A DNA stretch of 20,095 nucleotides from an uncultured Bacilli bacterium. GTDB taxonomy: Bacteria; Bacillota_I; Bacilli_A; RF39; UBA660. Below are positions 16,095 to 20,095 of this stretch, piece after piece. The stretch spans positions 1 through 20,095 of the forward strand of contig CAQBKK010000018.1 in NCBI GenBank assembly GCA_948760655.1, read 5' to 3'. The notes under the pieces were generated by a model, which was not told the origin of the DNA, did not search any database, and saw only the letters and a program-made list of their open reading frames with translations. Position 1 is the stretch's first letter, and each line of letters begins with the position of its first letter. The position numbers and the translations under genes were made by a program.

Positions 16095-16119
16095 AGTATT
16101 CACCTATTTTATACTATGC
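16091..16119 (-). promoter_or_regulatory. 9-bp inverted repeat around the ZIP gene start
   Basis: GCATAGTAT (16091-16099) and ATACTATGC (16111-16119) are perfect inverted repeats 11 bases apart. In the mRNA the loop holds AGGUGA and the 3' arm contains the AUG start codon. It could be an RNA hairpin limiting translation, or a regulator operator; TATAAA at its centre could also be part of a -10 element. Confidence 0.65.
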
Positions 16120-16169
16120 GGTATGTTTTCTTTTTATTTATTTAAAATTTTATTAAAGACTTAAAATAG

Positions 16170-16190
16170 AAAAAGTCTCACTTGGAGACT
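16170..16190 (-). terminator. Terminator or attenuator-position hairpin between ZIP and lysozyme-like genes
   Basis: On the minus strand, AGTCTC (16190-16185) pairs with GAGACT (16179-16174) around a five-base loop, followed by a run of T residues. It lies just downstream of the lysozyme-like gene stop and ends that transcript before the ZIP gene. Confidence 0.75.
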
Positions 16191-16197
16191 AATATTG

Positions 16198-17394
16198 TTA
16201 TTTTTCTTCTGCTTTAATAAGAATTAATTTTTGATGCTTATTTTCTTCTACATTTTCACCAAAATATTTTTCATAATTCTTTTCTATTTTGTAGTAAGCG
16301 TCGCGAAAATTACTTTTCCATTGTTCTCTTGTTTTTTGATCTTCTGATTCATATTTTAGTGACATATTTTCTAAATTATTAATGTCATAAGAAGAATAGT
16401 AATTTGCTAATCTTCCTATGCAATCAATAATTCCGCCTTCAAATGTAGGATAAACTAGGAATTCCCCATTTAATTTCATTCCCCAGGCATTATTTCTGTT
16501 TCTAGAAGAATAACTTCCTTTTTCTCCTGCTTCTATAAAAGGAAGTGTTAGTGCTATTATTTTCTTCTCATATCCAAATAAATCACTTATTTTTCCTACA
16601 TAGTTTGTGAATTTATAACCATTGTTTAATACTAATGTTTCAAGGTTATCATGTGGTATAGTTATTATTTCATTTGATAATTTTAAATTTTCTACTGGGC
16701 TAGTAAAAACACTAAAATCTATTTTTGATTTTTCTCTTTCTATTTGGATTTCGTAGACAAAAATCATACAAGCCGCTTCAGGGTTTGTTAAGTCATATTT
16801 CTCGTTTTTTATTACTTTTGTAAAGCTCTCTTCGTAGTTATTTGTTGCTTCTTTTGCTAAAGCAATTACTTTTTCACTATCTAAATTAAAATAACTACTG
16901 TATTCTTCTAAATAAGCATTCATTTCTAGTATTTTTTTCATTTTGGCTAATTGTTCTTCTATTTCTTTTGAATGTAATGTATCGTTACCATTTTGGGTCA
17001 AATTTTGTGAAATTTTTTGGTATACTTCTTGCATTTTGTAATTAGTATCAATTGCTGTTTCAAGTGCCTCAATATTTAATTCTAATTCAGTAGGAGAGTG
17101 TTTTTCAGCAGTTAATAAGGATGAAGTCATTAAACTTAATAAAAGGATATAGAAGCTTTTTTTATAAGAAATACTTTTGGATTTTAAAAATTCGTCTGCT
17201 TTTTTTTCAAATTGTTTTTCGTAAATACTATCTATTATGAAAGTTTCACTTTTTAGAGTAGATTTATGATCTACTCTAGTTATAGTATCCATACTATAAC
17301 TAGTTAAAGGATGTTTATATTGTTTAGATTTATTTTCTATATTTTTCATTTGTTTTAAAAGTAGTTTTTGCTTTAAAGTATAGTTTTTATTCAT
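16198..17394 (-). CDS. Membrane-anchored protein with a lysozyme-like (glucosaminidase-type) C-terminal domain
   Basis: A 398-residue protein with a basic cytoplasmic-looking N-terminus (~78 residues), one membrane helix (~79-96: KSFYILLLSLMTSSLLTAE), a long helical region (~100-280) and a C-terminal domain. The last part reads ALTLPFIEAGEKGSYSSRNR, then NNAWGMKLNGEFLVYPTFEG. That matches the 'hE.g......NNaWGi......YpsFe.gi' plan of lysozyme-like peptidoglycan hydrolases (GH73/glucosaminidase type), with Glu288 the likely catalytic acid. The role would be cell-wall cleavage outside the membrane; the family call is mine by pattern. I chose the ATG at 17394, which follows GGGGGA; an upstream in-frame ATG at 17442 has no ribosome-binding site and lies in the promoter. 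A hairpin terminator follows the stop. Confidence 0.6.
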   Translation of the reverse strand: MNKNYTLKQKLLLKQMKNIENKSKQYKHPLTSYSMDTITRVDHKSTLKSETFIIDSIYEKQFEKKADEFLKSKSISYKKSFYILLLSLMTSSLLTAEKHSPTELELNIEALETAIDTNYKMQEVYQKISQNLTQNGNDTLHSKEIEEQLAKMKKILEMNAYLEEYSSYFNLDSEKVIALAKEATNNYEESFTKVIKNEKYDLTNPEAACMIFVYEIQIEREKSKIDFSVFTSPVENLKLSNEIITIPHDNLETLVLNNGYKFTNYVGKISDLFGYEKKIIALTLPFIEAGEKGSYSSRNRNNAWGMKLNGEFLVYPTFEGGIIDCIGRLANYYSSYDINNLENMSLKYESEDQKTREQWKSNFRDAYYKIEKNYEKYFGENVEENKHQKLILIKAEEK

Positions 17395-17432
17395 AATAAA
17401 AATCCCCCTTCTTTTTTGCGCAATCTTTTCAT

Positions 17433-17462
17433 ACATTACCACATTTATTATAATGATGTCAA
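17433..17462 (-). promoter_or_regulatory. Promoter of the lysozyme-like gene
   Basis: On the minus strand, consensus TTGACA (17457-17462) is followed after 18 bases by TAATGT (17433-17438) with a TGG extension. A TATAAT (17447-17452) lies between and could be an alternative -10 without a good -35. Either start lies upstream of the 17394 ATG. Confidence 0.5.
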
Positions 17463-17570
17463 TATAAAATTTTTACAAAAATATCCCCAATAATTTCCAA
17501 AAATATTCTTTTTTCTTTTGTATTAATTTATTTAATGAGGTACATAATACTAATGGGAGGTAAAAAGATT

Positions 17571-17708
17571 ATGGAAAAAAATAATAATAGTAATGCTCGT
17601 AATAGTAGAAATTCTAATAGTAATTCTAGAAATAATAGAAAAAATAATCAAAAACAAGAAAATTCTAGAAATAATAGAAAATCTAGTAGAAACGAACAAA
17701 GTCGTTAA
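17571..17708 (+). CDS. 45-residue Asn/Ser/Arg-rich microprotein
   Basis: The product is almost entirely Asn, Ser, Arg, Lys, Glu and Gln: it begins MEKNNNSNARNSRNSNSNSR and contains two copies of NSRNNRK, followed by NN and SS. No hydrophobic core, membrane helix or cysteine is present, so it should be disordered and strongly basic. GGGAGG lies ten bases before the ATG, and a strong terminator follows. This supports a real transcript, with or without translation. I do not recognise the family; a nucleic-acid-binding or spore-type small protein would fit the composition, but that is a guess. Its 3' end and stop codon lie in the first of three consecutive hairpins. It is divergent from the lysozyme-like gene and convergent with xerD. 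Confidence 0.55.
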   Translation: MEKNNNSNARNSRNSNSNSRNNRKNNQKQENSRNNRKSSRNEQSR

Positions 17709-17723
17709 TTATACATTTAACGA
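17702..17723 (+). repeat. Hairpin 1 over the microprotein stop codon
   Basis: TCGTTAA (17702-17708) and TTAACGA (17717-17723) form a perfect 7-bp inverted repeat with loop TTATACAT. The TAA stop of the microprotein is inside the 5' arm. Confidence 0.6.
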
Positions 17724-17739
17724 ATACTTAAATTCTCCT

Positions 17740-17761
17740 ATCTATACGATATAGTATAGAT
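17740..17761 (+). repeat. Hairpin 2 downstream of the microprotein
   Basis: ATCTATAC (17740-17747) and GTATAGAT (17754-17761) form a perfect 8-bp inverted repeat with loop GATATA. No T-run follows, so it is not itself a terminator; it lies eight bases before the terminator stem. Confidence 0.65.
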
Positions 17762-17768
17762 GTCTTAT

Positions 17769-17794
17769 GTCCAGTGTTTTCACTGGACTTTTTT
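17769..17794 (+). terminator. Strong rho-independent terminator
   Basis: GTCCAGTG (17769-17776) and CACTGGAC (17781-17788) form a perfect 8-bp G+C-containing stem with a TTTT loop, followed by six T residues. It ends the microprotein transcript ahead of the convergent xerD gene. Confidence 0.9.
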
Positions 17795-17825
17795 GTTTTG
17801 GAAATAAAAAAGGAAATTTCTTTTT

Positions 17826-18710
17826 TTATTCTTCTTTTTTAGCTCTTGGATGATTTTCATAATCACTTTTTAATTTTTCACTTACTAGATGGGTATAAAT
17901 TTCTGTAGTTGAAATATCACTATGTCCTAGTAGTTCTTGAATAATTCTTAAATCTGCACCATTTGTAAGTAAGTGGGTTGCATAAGAGTGTCTAAGTGTA
18001 TGAGGACTTATTTCTTTTTCTATTCCTTGTTCTCTTGCAATTCTTTTTAAATTCTTAAAGAAACCTTGCCTTGATATGGGATTGCCAAAGTTATTGATAA
18101 ATAAATATTCGCTATCTTTTTGCTTTAAGAGACTGTTGCGATATTCTTCTATATAAATTCTTAGGTACTTTTCAGCCATTGTACTTATTGGACTTAAACG
18201 ATCTTTGCTTCCCTTTCCTGTAACACGAATCATATCTTCTTCTAAGTTAATGCTACTTAATTTTAAATTAATTAGTTCGCTTACACGTGTGCCAGTTGCA
18301 TATAAAAGCTCTAACATAGCTTTGTTTCTATAATCTAGTGGCGTATTTAATTGTATATCTAGGAGTTTATTGATTTCTTCTTCGGTTAGATAATTTGGTA
18401 GTTTTTGGCTTATTTTAGGAGATTTGATGGTCTCGCAGGGGTTGTAGTCAATTAAGTCTTCTCCGACTAAAAATTGGTAAAAGTTTTTTACTACTGTTAA
18501 GTAATGTGCCCTACTTTTTTCGGCCATATTGTCATTAAATTTTAGGTATTTTTCGATATCTTCTCTTTTTAGGTCTTTGATACTTTTAGGAGTGATAAAT
18601 TCTTCAAAACGATTTAAGTTATCTTGATAAGAAGCAAGCGTATTTTTGGATAGCTTTCGTTCAAAACGGAGAGAGTCTAAGTATTTTTCATAGTATTCTT
18701 GGTTAGTCAT
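17826..18710 (-). CDS. xerD: Site-specific tyrosine recombinase XerD
   Basis: A 294-residue tyrosine recombinase, the normal XerC/D length, which resolves chromosome dimers at the dif site. The N-terminal SAM-like domain (residues 1-~85) includes FERKLSKNTLASYQDNLNRF. All catalytic residues are present: Arg142 (ATGTRVSELI), Lys166 (TGKGSKDR), His237 and Arg240 (SPHTLRHSYATHLL), His263 (LLGHSDISTT) and the nucleophile Tyr272 (TEIYTHL). This pattern fits XerD better than an integrative-element integrase, since nothing around it looks like an att site or cargo. The start at 18710 has GTGAATGT just upstream and a weaker GAGG further off. An IS110 element lies directly upstream, so its promoter may be short or altered by the insertion. 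Confidence 0.9.
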   Translation of the reverse strand: MTNQEYYEKYLDSLRFERKLSKNTLASYQDNLNRFEEFITPKSIKDLKREDIEKYLKFNDNMAEKSRAHYLTVVKNFYQFLVGEDLIDYNPCETIKSPKISQKLPNYLTEEEINKLLDIQLNTPLDYRNKAMLELLYATGTRVSELINLKLSSINLEEDMIRVTGKGSKDRLSPISTMAEKYLRIYIEEYRNSLLKQKDSEYLFINNFGNPISRQGFFKNLKRIAREQGIEKEISPHTLRHSYATHLLTNGADLRIIQELLGHSDISTTEIYTHLVSEKLKSDYENHPRAKKEE

Positions 18711-18792
18711 ACATTCACTATCCTCGTATAATCAATCTTATAGAAATTATTAATCTATTAGTTTGATTCTTTCTATTTATATTTTTTGAGTT

Positions 18793-18798
18793 TATAAT
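18793..18798 (+). promoter_or_regulatory. -10 box for the IS110 leader RNA
   Basis: A consensus TATAAT with no acceptable -35 at 16-18 bases upstream. Transcription would begin at about 18805, exactly where the first paired stem of the leader begins. In IS110 elements a complete promoter is formed when the ends join in the circle, so a -10 alone at the left end would fit. Confidence 0.55.
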
Positions 18799-18804
18799 AA
18801 CTCT

Positions 18805-18985
18805 TGCCTGTGGATTTGTTTCTACGCTCCTACAGCTTTGACTGTTTAGAAAGGCTCTTACCACAGACTTTTTATTTTAATTGTTGATTAGTTAGTTAAC
18901 GCATTGACGTTTTATAGGTTCAGCGAGGTTACAAGATAGAAAGCTTTTGTGGCAAACATACAGGCATTAAAAACTAACCAAGGAG
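18805..18985 (+). ncRNA. Candidate IS110 bridge RNA
   Basis: The ~180-base leader has nested pairing by eye. CTGTGG (18808-18813) pairs with CCACAG (18861-18866), inside it TTTCTA (18819-18824) with TAGAAA (18847-18852), and inside that ACAG (18832-18835) with CTGT (18842-18845). The unpaired strands between form internal loops. A second domain is closed by GTTAGTT (18891-18897) with AACTAAC (18972-18978), with an AACG/CGTT hairpin inside and the recombinase ribosome-binding site just after. Two stem-loops with internal loops ahead of the recombinase match the known target-binding and donor-binding loops of IS110 bridge RNAs. The fold is not computed. Confidence 0.65.
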
Positions 18986-18995
18986 GTGCATGTAT

Positions 18996-20095
18996 ATGAT
19001 ATATGTTGGAATAGATATATCAAAATACAAACACGATTGTTTCATCTGTAAAGATACAGGTGAAGTTATTGTAGAAAATTTATCTTTTGATAACAACAAA
19101 AAAGGATTTCAACAGTTCTTAGACTTACTGAAACCCTATGACAATTCTAATGTCCATATTGGTCTCGAAGCCACTGGACATTATGGTTTGAATTTGAAAT
19201 TATTCCTAGAAAAGAATAATTATAGTTTTATGGAATTTAATCCTCTTTTAGTAAAAGAATTTTATAAATCTTTATCTTTAAGAAAGACTAAAACTGATAA
19301 AGTTGATGCAACTGTAATTGCAAGGAAACTTATGTCAGTTCCATATAAACCAAATTCAAGCTTATTCTATCATAAATATTCCATTAAGTCACTTACAAGA
19401 TTAAGAGAAACTTTAGTGAAACAAAGAAGTAAATACAAAGTTCAATTAACAAATATATTGGATATGATTTTTCCTGAATTTAAACCATTTTTTAGTAATT
19501 CTTTTGGTATTACTTCTCTTTATATTTAGAGAAATATAAAACTCCTGAAAAGATTGCTAACATAAGAGATTTTGACTCTTTAAGTAAAATATCTCGTGGT
19601 AAATTTACTTATGCCAAATTTGTTAAATTAAAAGACTTAGCTAAAAATACAATTGGAGAATCCAATGATATTTTTGAACTTGAATTATCTTCTATTCTTA
19701 ATCTTTATAAAAGCATTGATGAACAAATTAACCTTATAGATAAACAAATTTCTACAATTATCAAAGAACTTAATCCACCAACTCTTTCTATTCCTGGAAT
19801 TGGTGTAATTACTTGTGCTTCAATCCTAAGTGAATTTGGAGACATTTCTAAATTTTCTAATCCAAGTAAAATGCTATCTTTTGCTGGTTTAGAGCCTGGG
19901 ATCATAGAATCGGGTACTATGTCTTCCAAAGGTAAAATGGTGAAGCGTGGTTCTGGATATTTAAGATATTCATTAATGAATGTAGCTCTTACTGTCATTA
20001 GATTATGACTATTACCATAAGAAAATATCTGAAGGTAAATGTCATAGAGTTGCTTTATCTCATGTTTGTAAGAAACTTATTAGAGTTATTTTCAT
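18996..20095 (+). pseudogene. IS110-family DEDD recombinase (transposase), broken by two frame disruptions
   Basis: The N-terminal DEDD (RuvC-like) domain is intact: Asp7 in GIDISK, Glu58 in LEATGHYG, Asp101 and Asp104 in KTDKVDA. The frame then stops at a TAG (19527-19529). Homologous sequence continues one frame over (LEKYKTPEKIANIRDF ...). This fits loss of one T from a T-run near 19526. The second stretch carries the Transposase_20 domain, LSIPGIGVITCASILSEFG and MLSFAGLEPG, then SSKGKMVKRGSGYLRYSLMN, where the family's catalytic serine lies. It stops at a TGA (20006-20008), while the C-terminus (YDYYHKKISEGKCHRVALSH) continues in the original frame, so a second small deletion is likely after VIR. 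The window ends before the true stop. AGGAGG is nine bases before the ATG at 18996; the ATG at 18990 is too close. The recombinase is probably inactive unless the first shift is a sequencing error or is recoded. Confidence 0.85.

Larger units (their letters stand above)
18780..20095 (+). mobile_element. IS110-family insertion sequence, left part, running off the window
   Basis: The element is recognised by its DEDD recombinase and a noncoding, structured leader of roughly 190 bases before that gene, the layout of the IS110 group. IS110 elements have no clear terminal inverted repeats, so the left boundary (somewhere in about 18711-18800) is an estimate. The right end lies beyond 20095. It is inserted just upstream of xerD, in the opposite orientation. 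Confidence 0.85.

Noticed and set aside
14691..16164. Several plus-strand open frames of 66-110 codons
   Set aside because: They lie opposite the hydrolase and ZIP transporter genes, which have clear family motifs; none has a ribosome-binding site.
17826..18710. Phage or element integrase instead of XerD
   Set aside because: The length, full catalytic set and lack of any att-like repeats or cargo genes favour chromosomal XerD.
19705..19998. 97-codon minus-strand frame
   Set aside because: It is the reverse of the recombinase Transposase_20 domain, which has clear family motifs on the plus strand.

Overview
The window looks like chromosome from a very A+T-rich member of the Bacillota, with the standard genetic code (Trp is TGG throughout and no gene reads through TGA). 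Strong Shine-Dalgarno sequences, a dnaG-rpoD-trmK cluster, a YqfQ/VrrA-like small gene, a SpoIIM-like protein and XerD all point to a Bacilli-type lineage. My guess is one of the small-genome, host-associated groups (RF39 or Erysipelotrichia-like). That placement is inference from style and gene content, not from a marker search.

Layout. Bases 1-4600 hold a divergent RnfD-family membrane protein, then the macromolecular-synthesis block dnaG-rpoD-trmK with overlapping reading frames. A convergent YqfQ-like gene closes this block. Bases 4900-8900 hold type IV pilus/competence (T2SS-like) machinery: platform protein GspF/ComGB and prepilin peptidase on the plus strand, facing the GspE/ComGA ATPase and a 33-residue membrane miniprotein on the minus strand. 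No pilin gene is visible here. Bases 8960-11550 hold a SpoIIM-like membrane protein, the tRNA 2-thiouridylase MnmA, and an XRE-type regulator with a strong promoter overlapped by an inverted repeat. Bases 11575-12290 have no convincing gene, only a possible decayed fragment.

Bases 12300-17400 are a minus-strand run. It holds a UvrD-type helicase with an embedded nuclease-like domain, a class I glutamine-amidotransferase-type hydrolase paired with a ZIP metal transporter, and a membrane-anchored lysozyme-like protein. Bases 17500-17800 encode a 45-residue Asn/Ser/Arg-rich microprotein followed by three consecutive hairpins. XerD follows on the minus strand. The right end, from about 18780, is an IS110-family element. 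A structured leader precedes its DEDD recombinase and fits a bridge RNA; the recombinase itself is broken by two frame disruptions and runs off the window.

The most interesting items are the IS110 bridge-RNA candidate, with a -10 box placed to start it at its first stem; the microprotein plus three-hairpin unit; the 9-bp inverted repeat that holds the ribosome-binding site and start codon of the ZIP transporter; the nuclease insertion in the helicase; and the RnfD-like protein that seems to have lost its flavin-attachment motif. No rRNA, tRNA or CRISPR array was seen.
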